Of a stretch of DNA of 64,000 nt, positions 37,174-46,116 are shown one piece after another. The stretch is taken from NCBI GenBank assembly GCA_016709675.1, contig JADJMH010000013.1:62001-126000 (forward strand). The letters run 5' to 3'. The DNA comes from Candidatus Accumulibacter proximus. Its GTDB lineage: Bacteria; Pseudomonadota; Gammaproteobacteria; Burkholderiales; Rhodocyclaceae. The notes under the pieces were generated by a model that did no database searches, had not been told where the DNA came from, and saw only the letters and a program-made list of their open reading frames with translations. Position numbers and translations under genes: made by a program. The number at the start of each line of letters is the position of its first letter. Position 1 is the first letter of the stretch.

Positions 37174-37321
37174 CGAGGCGAAGAAATGACCGGCAGGGAC
37201 GGCATCGCGCTGCGGGCGCGGGCCTCTTCGATATCGCTGCAGCTCGCGGGGCTCGGGTGGAGCCGACCTTGACGGCGAGCTGGTCATCAGGGGCGGAGGC
37301 CGACCACGAATTGCTTCGGCG

Positions 37322-39766
37322 CTAGTTGCGTCCCAGACGAACCGTTGCCGTTTCGGCGACCTGAGTTTGCAGGTCCGGGTTTCGGGCAAGCAGGCTGGCG
37401 AAGTCGCCTGCCGTCATGACTAGCACTTCGCAGAATGCCAGTGCGATCACATCGGCCGCGCGGGGGGCCTGGGTCAGCAATGCGAGTTCGCCAAAGAAAT
37501 CACCCGAGCCGAGCCTTCTCGGTCCGCTGGCAAGCTTGACCTCGACGGCCCCCGACGCCAGGAAAAACATCTCCCGGCCTTTTTCGCCCTTGCGGATGAT
37601 GGTCTCGCCAGGCACGATGAAACGCGGCTTCAGAAGCGGGACGATGGACTCGAGGAAGGCGGAATCAAGTCCGTGAAAAAAAGGAAGCCTGACGAGCAGT
37701 TCCTTGGGGCTCAGCTTGAGGTCGAGGGGCGGACGCTGATTGGCCAACTGCCAGCGGGCGTCGAGGTCGCGCAGCAGATCCTTGAAGACTTCACGGCTGA
37801 TTACGGCCTCGTCGACAAGCCGCTGATATTCGGAATTTTCGATGCGCAGTGCGGCACGCTCGAGATAGCGCACCTGCATGACTTCGGCGAATTCGCCGTA
37901 CTGAAGGCGCAGCGCAGCAAGTGCGCTCTCGATCGCCTCCAGGCGTCGCTGCAGCACGACTGCCAAGGAGTCGGCAGCCTGGGCGCCGAGCATTTCCGGA
38001 ATGCGCTCCGCGGCGAATTGCAGCAGGCTATGGATGGTGGCCCGGCCGACGAGAAGGGACTCCTGGCGGTCGGCCAGGGCTCTTGCCAGGAGAGTTGACC
38101 ACCCGAAGCGCCGCTGCAGTTCGGCGGACAGGCGGAAGGGTAGGGAGAAGCCCAATTCTTCACGTGCGGCAGCTTCATACCCTTCCTGCCCCTCGGATTT
38201 CGCCCGGTCTTCAAGATCATACGCGCGCGCCACCAGGTTACGCACGATCCGGCCCGAAACGATGCGCTCGTGATAGTTATGAAAATGCAGCAACTGCTCG
38301 CGTTGCGCCGTCGTGACCAAGGCTGAACGCAGGCGCTCGTCCGGAGATGGCGCATGGTCGGCCTGCAGCACGGTTTCAGCTTCATTCATGCGCACCGAGT
38401 ACTGTTCGGCCAGGCGTTCGCGGGCGGCGGGTTCGATATGGTATCGGTCGGCGGCGACAACGAGCCGGTCCTTGACCATGTCGAGGCTACGCGCAATCGC
38501 GCGGCCGCGGAGGAATCGGTCAATTGGGGCCAGCTGGTCGATGCCGAGAATCCGTATCAGTGGCCTAAGGGTCAGGCCATTGACGAAGAGAGTGATCAGT
38601 ACGAACGCGGTGACAAGGGTGGCCACCAGATGCTTGACGTCTGCGGGCACCGCAGGGTGCTCGACGACGGCGAGGGCCAGGGCCAGAGAAATGGCACCCC
38701 GCAGCCCCCCCCACAGGATGACCAGACGCAGGTCGGAATCCACCTTCTGGGCGAGGCCCACGGCACTCATCATTGGCAGGAGGAAGTACAGAACGAGTCC
38801 GCGGGCAGCCAGGGCGCAAAGCAGGAGTACGGCGAGCAAAAAAATGTCCGCCATGCCGACATCGGCCAGCAAGCCGGGAATGCGCAGCGAGGCGAGCAGG
38901 AAGATCAACCCGCTCGCCCAATAGCCCAGTTGCTTCCAGGTTCCGACCAGGAAACTCCAGGTCTTCGGCGAGACCCGGGTTCTCCCGTCATAGGCAAAGA
39001 CGAGCCCAGCGACGACCACGGCGACGACACCGGAAAAATGGAAGCCGTATTCGCCGACGGCGAAGGCGAGATAGGCGACAACCACCGTCACCGTGACCTC
39101 CGCCATGCGCTTGCCGGGGAGAAATTGAAGAAGCTGAGTGGCCAGGATGGACAGGCTGAATCCAACGAGAAAGCCACCGGAGAAACTGCGCAGGAACCCA
39201 AAGATGGCATCGCTCCCGTCGCCCGAGCCGACGGTCAGCATGGTCATCAGTACCGAGAACAGCGCGATCGCGGCCGCGTCGTTGAAGAGGCTCTCGCCCT
39301 CGACCAGAAGGGTTAGCCGGTGCGGAACGCTGATGTCCTTGAACAGGGCCACCACGGCCACGGGATCGGTCGTCGAAACGATCGCCGCCAGCAGCAGGCA
39401 GGCAACAAGGGAATACGACGAGAAGTTGGCAAGCCCAAAGCCGATGACCAGCGTTGATGCCATCACGGCGACGACGGCCAGAAGGAAAATCGGCACGACA
39501 TCCTCGAGCAGGCGACGGACATCGATCTCGATCGCAGTTTCAAACAGCAGTATGGGCAGAAACAGGTAGAGAAAGGTTTCGCTGGACAGCGACAACGAAG
39601 CGCCCAGCGGATGGCTTGACAAATCCATTGCGAAGCCCGCGGCCGTGCCGAAGATCACCAGCACAAGGGAAAGCGGCAGGGCCAGGCGGCGGGCGACAGG
39701 CTCCATCGCCACGACCACTGCCAACAGCAAGGCTACACCAAGGACTGAAATCGGGATACTGGCCAT
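37322..39766 (-). CDS. CPA1-type Na+/H+ antiporter with C-terminal cyclic-nucleotide-binding domain
   Basis: An 814-residue protein. The first 400 residues form a 12-13 helix CPA1 exchanger with the ion-site motifs STTDP (132-135) and ESLFNDAAA (Asn162, Asp163). A helical cytoplasmic region (about 420-680) joins it to a CRP-like domain (about 685-805). The phosphate-binding cassette FGELALLTQAPRAAD keeps Glu760 and Arg769, the two residues that hold the cyclic phosphate and ribose. It should exchange Na+ for H+ with activity set by cAMP or cGMP. It lies next to the cyclase gene, convergent with it. Confidence 0.9.
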   Translation of the reverse strand: MASIPISVLGVALLLAVVVAMEPVARRLALPLSLVLVIFGTAAGFAMDLSSHPLGASLSLSSETFLYLFLPILLFETAIEIDVRRLLEDVVPIFLLAVVAVMASTLVIGFGLANFSSYSLVACLLLAAIVSTTDPVAVVALFKDISVPHRLTLLVEGESLFNDAAAIALFSVLMTMLTVGSGDGSDAIFGFLRSFSGGFLVGFSLSILATQLLQFLPGKRMAEVTVTVVVAYLAFAVGEYGFHFSGVVAVVVAGLVFAYDGRTRVSPKTWSFLVGTWKQLGYWASGLIFLLASLRIPGLLADVGMADIFLLAVLLLCALAARGLVLYFLLPMMSAVGLAQKVDSDLRLVILWGGLRGAISLALALAVVEHPAVPADVKHLVATLVTAFVLITLFVNGLTLRPLIRILGIDQLAPIDRFLRGRAIARSLDMVKDRLVVAADRYHIEPAARERLAEQYSVRMNEAETVLQADHAPSPDERLRSALVTTAQREQLLHFHNYHERIVSGRIVRNLVARAYDLEDRAKSEGQEGYEAAAREELGFSLPFRLSAELQRRFGWSTLLARALADRQESLLVGRATIHSLLQFAAERIPEMLGAQAADSLAVVLQRRLEAIESALAALRLQYGEFAEVMQVRYLERAALRIENSEYQRLVDEAVISREVFKDLLRDLDARWQLANQRPPLDLKLSPKELLVRLPFFHGLDSAFLESIVPLLKPRFIVPGETIIRKGEKGREMFFLASGAVEVKLASGPRRLGSGDFFGELALLTQAPRAADVIALAFCEVLVMTAGDFASLLARNPDLQTQVAETATVRLGRN

Positions 39767-39836
39767 TCACTGCTTCCCTGTTGTTTCAATCATCTCGTCG
39801 AAATTGACCAGACGACTGGCATATGGTACCGGACAG

Positions 39837-41660
39837 TCACGCCAGCGCGGCAATCCATTGGGTCGCCCGCCGCAGCTTTTCAGCCATGTCGCGCGAAATG
39901 TTTTCGAGCAGGACTATCCTGAGCGTTGGCGCATCTCGCGCCAGCCGGTCGATGTCGTTGGCTTCCAGTACCCAGCACCTGACCTCGCCGTCGGCAACGA
40001 CAGTCGCGCTTCTCGTTGTTTGTCCGAGCAGGGCCATCTCGCCGAAACTCATGCCCGGGCCGAGCGTGGTGATGCGCTGGTGGGCCCCGTTTTTCAGCGG
40101 GACGAGAATGCTCACGTGTCCATCTGCAATGAAGAAGACACGGCCGTCACCGGCCTGGCCAGTAGTCAGTATCGATTCGTCCTGACGATAGCACTGCACG
40201 GTCGCTGCCTTGTCGACCTGCGCCAGCAACTCGGGCGGCAAGCCACGCAGGAGTGGGCAGTCGACGAGCGCAATCGGGTCGGGTGTCGGCATGGCCAAAT
40301 CGCCCAGGAGATGGTTTTCACACCACTCGACCGCCAGGTCGTTATCTTCGAAGCTCAGGTACCCGCGATCATTCTTCGGTGATGTCGTGCTCAGAAAATG
40401 CTTGATCGCATGGCGCCGGTGAATTCTGGAAAAGACGACGGCTATGTTCTCTCCGGCAAAGCGCAGGCGGGCATCGTTGAGCAAGCGGGCCGCGCTTTCC
40501 GAGATCCCGTCCACCTGATGCATGTCAAGAATGAAGCTGGAACTGTCCGCTGCCATCTCGATCATCCGGCGGATGACATACTCGATGCCGTCGACGGCGA
40601 GAAAGCCATGCAGGCAAAGGTACTTGATCCGGTGCGCATTGTCGTTCAGGTAGCGGCGCATCTGCGGCGATGGTTGGCGCTTCGAGGGCGCCTGATCAGC
40701 CGTATAGATCCGGCCAAGCGCCATGCTGGGATCGCCGGCCCGGCTGAAGACATGCAGGTCGAAGTCTCGCGAGAGGTGCCGGCAAACCTCGATGCCGCGT
40801 ACGCTGTTCCCTTTCGGATCCAGGGGCGGGGAAAAGACGCCGATGCCGAAGCGCCCGGGAAGGACTGCAATGATGCCGCCGCCGACCCCGCTCTTGGCGG
40901 GCATGCCTACCTCGTAGACCCAACTGCCGGCAAAGTCGTACATGCCGCAAGTTGCCATTACGCTCAGCACGCGCTCGACGTGCTCCAGGGGCAAGGCTCG
41001 GCGGCCGGTGAGCGGATGGACGCCGCCATTCGCCAGCGTCGCCGCCATGAAGGCGAGATCCCGGCAGTCCACAAGGATCGAGCACTGCCGGAAGTAATTC
41101 TCGAGCGAAGCCATCGGCTCGCCGTCGATGATGCCGAAATTCTTGAGCATCCAGGCAATCGCGCGGTTGCGGAAACCGGTGTCGCTTTCCGAACGATAGA
41201 CATCTTCGTCGATATCCAGATCCCGCCCAACGAACGTGCCCATCGAATCGACGATCCTCTGCCATTGTGCTTCGGGTGTTGCTCCTGCGACAAGGCTGGC
41301 CGTAGCGATTGCACCAGCATTGATCATCGGATTGAGCGGCGCACCAGTTTTGGGATCGAGGCTGATGGAGTTGAAAGCATCGCCGCTCGGCTCGACGCCA
41401 ACTTTGCCGGCGACGAACTTGACGCCGCGGTCGGCCAGTGCCGTGGCATAGACGAACGGCTTGGAGATCGACTGGATAGTGAATTTCTGCGCTGAGTCAC
41501 CCGTCGAATAGACCGCACCGTCCATGGTGACGAGGCAAATGCTGAACCAGGAAGGGTCTGCCTTGGTCAGTTCGGGGATGTAGTTGGCCACCTCGCCACC
41601 CTGCATTCTGGCGAGTTGCGCATGGAGACCATCCAGATAAGCTTGTATCGGAGATTGCAT
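39837..41660 (-). CDS. glsA: Glutaminase fused to STAS and cyclic-nucleotide-binding domains
   Basis: A 607-residue three-part protein. Residues 1-305 are a serine-dependent glutaminase with the S64-x-x-K67 pair (QSISKPF), NPMINAGAIA and GVGGGIIAVLPGRFGIGVFS. Residues about 335-445 are a STAS-like domain (FILDMHQVDGISESAARLL). Residues about 480-600 are a CRP-like domain; its cassette FGEMALLGQTTRSATV keeps Glu541 and Arg550. It hydrolyses glutamine to glutamate and ammonia, probably under cyclic-nucleotide control. It lies 70 bases upstream of the antiporter gene in the same direction, so the two may form one unit. Confidence 0.92.
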   Translation of the reverse strand: MQSPIQAYLDGLHAQLARMQGGEVANYIPELTKADPSWFSICLVTMDGAVYSTGDSAQKFTIQSISKPFVYATALADRGVKFVAGKVGVEPSGDAFNSISLDPKTGAPLNPMINAGAIATASLVAGATPEAQWQRIVDSMGTFVGRDLDIDEDVYRSESDTGFRNRAIAWMLKNFGIIDGEPMASLENYFRQCSILVDCRDLAFMAATLANGGVHPLTGRRALPLEHVERVLSVMATCGMYDFAGSWVYEVGMPAKSGVGGGIIAVLPGRFGIGVFSPPLDPKGNSVRGIEVCRHLSRDFDLHVFSRAGDPSMALGRIYTADQAPSKRQPSPQMRRYLNDNAHRIKYLCLHGFLAVDGIEYVIRRMIEMAADSSSFILDMHQVDGISESAARLLNDARLRFAGENIAVVFSRIHRRHAIKHFLSTTSPKNDRGYLSFEDNDLAVEWCENHLLGDLAMPTPDPIALVDCPLLRGLPPELLAQVDKAATVQCYRQDESILTTGQAGDGRVFFIADGHVSILVPLKNGAHQRITTLGPGMSFGEMALLGQTTRSATVVADGEVRCWVLEANDIDRLARDAPTLRIVLLENISRDMAEKLRRATQWIAALA

Positions 41661-41882
41661 GCCCGGTTCCTGTGGAGTTGGATGATCCGCCTTATAAGCA
41701 CGTACCGTACCCGCGACCCGGCAAATGGATTGAGCCCTGCACGGAACCGTCGAGTGAGTGTTCTACGCCCGGGAAATCGAGCGAGTTGCGGGTGCCTGAC
41801 CTGCCAGCCAGGGCCTTGGCGATGAAAAGACGGCCGACGTGCGGCCTGGGCGCGCGGTCGTTGACCCAGTTCTTGAGCCGGG

Positions 41883-42731
41883 TCAAGGGCGGGCGTCAGC
41901 CCGGCGCAGGGCCTTGATCTGCGCCTTCAGGCAGAGAGCCTGCTGTTGGCCTTCGAGATGTTCGCGGATCGTCTGGCGAGCTTCCGCGAAGCTCAGCTGT
42001 CGTTCTTGCTGGATGGTTTCGCAGCGGACCAGGTGGTAGCCCAGCTCGCTCTCGATCACCTCGGAGAGCATCCCCTCGGCGAGGGTGAAGGCCACCGCAT
42101 CGAGTTGTGGATAAAGCTGGCCGCGCGGCACGCGGCCGAGCAGGCCGCCATGAACTGCCGTCGGGCATTCGGAATGCTTCAGTGCCTGCTCCGCAAAGTG
42201 CTGCGGTTCCTTGAGCAGCCGCGCATGGATGGCGTCGATGCGGGCGCGCGCGGCCTGCCGCTCGTTACCCGCCAGACCCTCGTTGATGGTCACCAGCAGG
42301 TGTCGCAGCACGCGCGTTTCGCCATGGCGAAAGCGTTGCTGGTGCAGGTACCAGAAGATCTCGACGTCGGTATCGCTGACCGCCGCCGAACCTGCCGCGA
42401 CCTTTTCCAGCACCGCCTCGACCACCAGGTCGCGCGCCACTGCCTGGCGCAGCGACGACGCATCCAGGCCGAGGCGCTCGAGCTCCGCGTGATACTCGCC
42501 ATCGTCGGCGTAGCGACGGCGGATTTCCATCAGGCTGGCGTCGATCGAGGCTGCCGGCAGCATGACGCTGACCGCTTCCGGGGTCTCCAGGATCAGCGCC
42601 TCGATCTCCTGTTGCCGGGCGGCGACCCTGGTCACCCGGTGCAGTTCTTCCGGTGCGAGAGACTCCAGCGGCTTGCCGAACAACTGCTCGGCGAGCTTGA
42701 TCGAGCGGTAGATACTGCCCGGCTCAGGCAT
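41883..42731 (-). CDS. nifM: Nitrogenase maturation peptidyl-prolyl isomerase NifM
   Basis: A 282-residue protein with an N-terminal helical chaperone part and a C-terminal PpiC/parvulin domain (ETRVLRHLLVTI, HSECPTAVHGGLLGRVPRGQL, LGYHLVRCE). NifM matures the Fe protein NifH. It has no signal peptide, unlike periplasmic SurA/PrsA relatives. It is the last gene of the leftward nifV-orf-nifW-nifZ-nifM unit and overlaps nifZ by eight bases. Confidence 0.93.
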   Translation of the reverse strand: MPEPGSIYRSIKLAEQLFGKPLESLAPEELHRVTRVAARQQEIEALILETPEAVSVMLPAASIDASLMEIRRRYADDGEYHAELERLGLDASSLRQAVARDLVVEAVLEKVAAGSAAVSDTDVEIFWYLHQQRFRHGETRVLRHLLVTINEGLAGNERQAARARIDAIHARLLKEPQHFAEQALKHSECPTAVHGGLLGRVPRGQLYPQLDAVAFTLAEGMLSEVIESELGYHLVRCETIQQERQLSFAEARQTIREHLEGQQQALCLKAQIKALRRADARP

Positions 42732-43185
42732 CGTCTGACTGCCGCCATTCGCCCAGCGCTGTCTCGGGCACCCACAGGGGGATGCCCGCGAGGCAGTCGA
42801 AGTGCGTCTGATAGACGACACCCGCGGTCGCCGACTTCTCGAGATGCAGGATTTCGCCACGACTGCCGGCCGGCACCCGGACCTCCCCGCCAACAGCCAG
42901 CGGACGCAGCGCGCGCACCCTCTGGCGAACCTCGAAGCGGCTGTCGATCCAAGGCTCGTCGACGCCGACCAGCTCTTCTTCACGGCAGCCGACCAGGCGC
43001 CCCTCGTCGAGGAAATGCACGGAGTAGATGATCTGGTCCTGGAGAAAGGTGCCGACATCGCGCACATGCCCGATGCGCCCGCGTCGCACCAGCAGGTTGC
43101 CGGTCGGCACGCCAGGGAAGGTGCCATCGTTGCGCACATTGCGCGTCACGCGCACGGCATCGCCGTAGTCCCAGCGCGGCAACAC
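42724..43185 (-). CDS. nifZ: Nitrogenase MoFe-protein assembly protein NifZ
   Basis: A 153-residue NifZ. The pattern is WDYGDAVRVTRNVRNDGTFPG, LVRRGRIGHVRDVGTFLQDQ and IYSVHFLDEGRLVGCREEEL. The C-terminal half repeats an SH3-like fold (VPAGSRGEILHLE). NifZ promotes formation of the second P-cluster. It sits four bases downstream of nifW. Confidence 0.94.
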   Translation of the reverse strand: MLPRWDYGDAVRVTRNVRNDGTFPGVPTGNLLVRRGRIGHVRDVGTFLQDQIIYSVHFLDEGRLVGCREEELVGVDEPWIDSRFEVRQRVRALRPLAVGGEVRVPAGSRGEILHLEKSATAGVVYQTHFDCLAGIPLWVPETALGEWRQSDDA

Positions 43186-43189
43186 GGGT

Positions 43190-43504
43190 TCAGTCCGTCA
43201 GCGAGGAGAGGGGCACGAAGGACGACCCCTCGGCCTTCTGGAAGACGGCAAAGACCTTTTCGGCCTGTGCGCTGGAGCCGACGAAGTCGGCATAGGCGCG
43301 CGCCAGCCAGTGGCGATAGGCGATGTAATCGGGCGCCTTGCCGGCTTCCTGCTTGGCCAGGTAATCATGAAAGCGCTGCAGGATGTGCAGGCGATTGACC
43401 TGCACCACCCGGTTGTCGAAAGTGATTTCGAAGTAGTCGAGGAACTCTTCCGCCGAAACCAGCTCGGCAAGGTCGTCCTCAAAGGTGTCGTTGGCGCAAG
43501 TCAT
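43190..43504 (-). CDS. nifW: Nitrogenase stabilising/protective protein NifW
   Basis: A 104-residue NifW with LVSAEEFLDYFEITFDN, VNRLHILQRFHDYL and ALARAYADFVGS-type helices. It protects or helps mature the MoFe protein. The ATG at 43504 gives the normal family length. It lies between the unnamed orf and nifZ. Confidence 0.93.
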   Translation of the reverse strand: MTCANDTFEDDLAELVSAEEFLDYFEITFDNRVVQVNRLHILQRFHDYLAKQEAGKAPDYIAYRHWLARAYADFVGSSAQAEKVFAVFQKAEGSSFVPLSSLTD

Positions 43505-43518
43505 GGGTTTTTCCCCTT

Positions 43519-44043
43519 TCAGTCCAGTGGTTCGGCGGCGGTGTACTGGCGATCGATCACCTCGAGCAGCGGCAGGGCGCCGAGGGCATCGCGGCGGTCG
43601 ACTTCGGCAATCGTCCGCAGGCGGGTGCAAGCCTCGCCGAGTCGCCCGAGACGCAGCAGAATCACCGCCGATCCCTTGAGCGCCAACAGATGGAAGCGCA
43701 GCATGCCCATCGAGCGCATCGCCGCCTCGCCAAGCGTGTTCGGGCACAGGCTGCGCCAGCCGCCGACCAGGTGCAGGCGGCGGGCACTGACCTCCAGCGC
43801 CCGTTCGGCGACGACCAGGGCATCCTCAAGGCGATGCTGATAGAAGTAGTAGCGGTAGAGTGCGACCAGCACCGAGAGCTGCTCGGGCGCCAGAAAGTAG
43901 GCGTAGAGCAGCCGTTGCTCGGCAACCGGCTGGCCATAGTCATGCGCCGCGGCGTCGATCTGGGCCGCCACCCGGGGCGGGCAGGGCTCGTCGAAATAGA
44001 GCACGTCATCGCCAAGTTCGAGCAGTTCGAGTCGGTCAGCCAT
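43519..44043 (-). CDS. Unnamed nif-operon protein with TPR-like helices
   Basis: A 174-residue cytoplasmic protein, acidic at the N-terminus (LELLELGDDVLYFDEPCPP). Helices such as LLYAYFLAPEQLSVLVALYRYYFYQ and LEDALVVAERALEVSARRL read like tetratricopeptide repeats. Genes of this type occur between nifV and nifW in other diazotrophs, but I know no assigned function. The ATG at 44043 has AAGGAG eight bases upstream. Tight spacing (14 bases to nifW, 23 from nifV) makes it part of the nif unit and a candidate assembly partner. Confidence 0.75.
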   Translation of the reverse strand: MADRLELLELGDDVLYFDEPCPPRVAAQIDAAAHDYGQPVAEQRLLYAYFLAPEQLSVLVALYRYYFYQHRLEDALVVAERALEVSARRLHLVGGWRSLCPNTLGEAAMRSMGMLRFHLLALKGSAVILLRLGRLGEACTRLRTIAEVDRRDALGALPLLEVIDRQYTAAEPLD

Positions 44044-44066
44044 TGCCATTCTCCTTGATCATCGGC

Positions 44067-45194
44067 TCAGGAGCGCAGCAGGGCCAGGAGATCGGCCGTC
44101 GAGGGCGCTTGCTTCCTTTCCATGACAAAGCTGCGCAGCCGCCGCAGGAAGGCGCGTGCAGAGGTGTCCGACAGCTCATGGCCGAGGCCCGCCATGACCT
44201 GCTGCACGGCACGCGCTCCGGAATGCTTGCCGAGAACCACGCGATGCTGGCGGCCGACCAGACGCGGATCAAAGCCCTGGTAGTTGGCCGGATCCTTGAG
44301 CAGACCGTCGACGTGAATTCCCGCTTCGTGGGTGAAGGCGCCCTCGCCGACAACGCTCTTCTGCCAGGCCAGAGGGCGTCCCGAAGCAACGGCCACGCGC
44401 TGCGAGAGATCGGGGAAGCCGGCCAGATCAATCCCGGTCTTGATTCCCTGGCAGAGATGAAGACCCAGCACGACCTCTTCCAGCGGCGCATTGCCACAGC
44501 GCTCGCCAAGCCCGTTGACGGTCGTGTTGAGGTGCGTCGCGCCGGCGCGGGCGGCGGCCAGCGTGTTGGCCGTGGCCATCCCGAGGTCGTCGTGAGCGTG
44601 CATCTCGATTTCGAGATCGCAGCACGAGCGCAGGTGGCGTATGCGCTCGAAGGTTGCAAAAGGATCGAGGACACCCAGGGTATCGGCAAAGCGGATGCGC
44701 TGCGCGCCGGCCGCCTGCGCGGCTTCGGCAATCGCCGCCAGCAGGTCCGGGTCACCGCGCGAGGCATCCTCGGCGCCGATGCCAACGCCGAAGCCAAGGT
44801 CGCGCGCCAGTTGTACGTGTGCGCCGATCTGCGTCAGCAGCCACTTTCGATCACGTCGCAGTTTCGCCTGCAGGTGTTGGTCCGAGGCGGGTACGGAAAT
44901 GTCGATCAACTGCGCACCGAGATTCGCCGCCAGCGAAATGTCCGCACGGTTCATCCGCGTCCACACCATCAGGCGCGCCTTGAGTCCCAGCGCCGCCACT
45001 GCGCGGATGCTGTCGCGTTCGGCCTCGCCCATGGCCGGAATCCCGATTTCCAGCTCGGGTACGCCCAAAGCGTCGAGGCCACGCGCAATGCCGGTCTTTT
45101 CGCCAAGACTGAAGGCAACCCCAGCGGACTGCTCGCCGTCGCGCAGAGTGGTGTCGTTGATGACGATGTCGGTCGGGGTTTGATGGTTCATCAT
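44067..45194 (-). CDS. nifV: Homocitrate synthase NifV
   Basis: A 375-residue DRE-TIM metallolyase: INDTTLRDGEQSAGVAFS carries the acetyl-CoA/metal site, MHAHDDLGMATAN the metal-binding His pair, and VNGLGERCGNAPLEEVV the glycine loop. HEAGIHVDGLLKD is the NifV-type C-terminal signature. It condenses acetyl-CoA and 2-oxoglutarate to homocitrate, the organic ligand of FeMo-co. It is first in its operon behind a -24/-12 promoter. Confidence 0.96.
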   Translation of the reverse strand: MMNHQTPTDIVINDTTLRDGEQSAGVAFSLGEKTGIARGLDALGVPELEIGIPAMGEAERDSIRAVAALGLKARLMVWTRMNRADISLAANLGAQLIDISVPASDQHLQAKLRRDRKWLLTQIGAHVQLARDLGFGVGIGAEDASRGDPDLLAAIAEAAQAAGAQRIRFADTLGVLDPFATFERIRHLRSCCDLEIEMHAHDDLGMATANTLAAARAGATHLNTTVNGLGERCGNAPLEEVVLGLHLCQGIKTGIDLAGFPDLSQRVAVASGRPLAWQKSVVGEGAFTHEAGIHVDGLLKDPANYQGFDPRLVGRQHRVVLGKHSGARAVQQVMAGLGHELSDTSARAFLRRLRSFVMERKQAPSTADLLALLRS

Positions 45195-45205
45195 ACGGGT
45201 GGACT

Positions 45206-45221
45206 AGCAATTCCAGTGCCA
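45206..45221 (-). promoter_or_regulatory. Sigma-54 (-24/-12) promoter of nifV
   Basis: Reads TGGCAC-TGGAA-TTGCT on the minus strand, a full match to the sigma-54 consensus with GG and GC spaced correctly. It lies 12 bases before the nifV start, so the mRNA leader would be extremely short. Confidence 0.85.
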
Positions 45222-45270
45222 GCATTAAATACACTACAAATCAATCTGTTGCAGAATGGCGCGGGAGGAT

Positions 45271-45286
45271 TGTCGGGTTTGCGACC
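45271..45286. promoter_or_regulatory. Probable NifA site (imperfect) for nifV
   Basis: TGTCGGGTTTGCGACC fits TGT-N10-ACA except for the last base. It shares the inner TGTCG/CGAC bases with the two perfect sites of this cluster. It lies 50 bases upstream of the nifV -24 element. Confidence 0.6.
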
Positions 45287-45363
45287 GCTTTGTTCGCTTG
45301 CCGCATGGTGGCAGGGGCCGGGTGTCTGACACCGCCATGGGGGTCGCTGCCCGACGCCAGTGG

Positions 45364-45906
45364 CTATCCCTCCTCCGGTCCGAAGCAGAGCGCGCGATCG
45401 CAGCACTCGGCACAGTGCGGTGACTTGCAGATCGGCACGCCGGCGCGCTCGCAGAGCTGCCGGTAAAAGAACTTCTTCCACTTCATGTTGCCGATGTTCT
45501 TCGCCGCCAGTACAGGGAAGTTCTCGCGCAGCAACGCCGACAGGGCCTCGCGGTCAGGCAGACCCATGTCCTGCCACAGATGATTCTCGCCCATGGCCGC
45601 GCTGGCGATCGCATAGCACAGGCAGGCGCCGAACTCGTCCGGCAACGCCAGGTGCTCGAGCAGCAGCTCGAGCAGGTCGGCAAATTCGTCGCCGCCCGTG
45701 TCGGTGTCCGGCGCGTTGGCTCCTGCCACGAACGTTCCTTCGACGCCTGGGGCAGCAAGCAGTGCCTGCAGGCGTTCGTCAGCAACGCCGCGGATCAACG
45801 GCCGGCGGCCCGCCGCCAGGGACTTGCCGACGACGCCAGCAATGGCCAGGGCACGGCGATCGGCCCCATGCGGCACGGTCAGGGGCCTGTCGGTCAGGTG
45901 AAGCAT
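45364..45906 (-). CDS. nifQ: Molybdenum-processing protein NifQ
   Basis: A 180-residue NifQ. The C-terminal C-x4-C-x2-C-x5-C motif (CKSPHCAECCDRALCF) binds the Fe-S/Mo cluster, and MKWKKFFYRQLCERAGV precedes it as in the family. It supplies molybdenum for FeMo-co. The ATG at 45906 is used because homology fades before it. It is divergent from nifE. Confidence 0.93.
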   Translation of the reverse strand: MLHLTDRPLTVPHGADRRALAIAGVVGKSLAAGRRPLIRGVADERLQALLAAPGVEGTFVAGANAPDTDTGGDEFADLLELLLEHLALPDEFGACLCYAIASAAMGENHLWQDMGLPDREALSALLRENFPVLAAKNIGNMKWKKFFYRQLCERAGVPICKSPHCAECCDRALCFGPEEG

Positions 45907-45941
45907 GCGCGACTCCGAAGGATGGCAGATGGGCAGCGCTA

Positions 45942-45957
45942 CGCAAGACTCATGCCA
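45942..45957 (-). promoter_or_regulatory. Sigma-54 promoter of nifQ
   Basis: Reads TGGCAT-GAGTC-TTGCG on the minus strand, 36 bases before the nifQ start. The spacing is exact and one base differs in the -24 block. Confidence 0.7.
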
Positions 45958-46056
45958 AAGCCGCGGACTTTGCGCCATTCCCGGGTCAAGCCGCTGGCGC
46001 TGGCCGGCCGCAGCCGCGCCTTGCCCCGCCCGCTGGCGCAGCGATCGATGTCGCAA

Positions 46057-46072
46057 TGTCGCAAAGCCGACA
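46057..46072. promoter_or_regulatory. NifA upstream activator site between nifQ and nifE
   Basis: TGTCGCAAAGCCGACA is a perfect TGT-N10-ACA site. It is 44 bases upstream of the nifE -24 element and 99 bases from the nifQ one, so it can serve both divergent promoters. Confidence 0.85.
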
Positions 46073-46116
46073 AGCCCTGGAGCAGGGTCAAGGACGAGGA
46101 ATCAGGCGCTTAGCGT

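Noticed and set aside
42211..43031. Rightward frames across nifM and nifZ
   Set aside because: Antisense shadows in G+C-rich coding DNA, without start signals or motifs.
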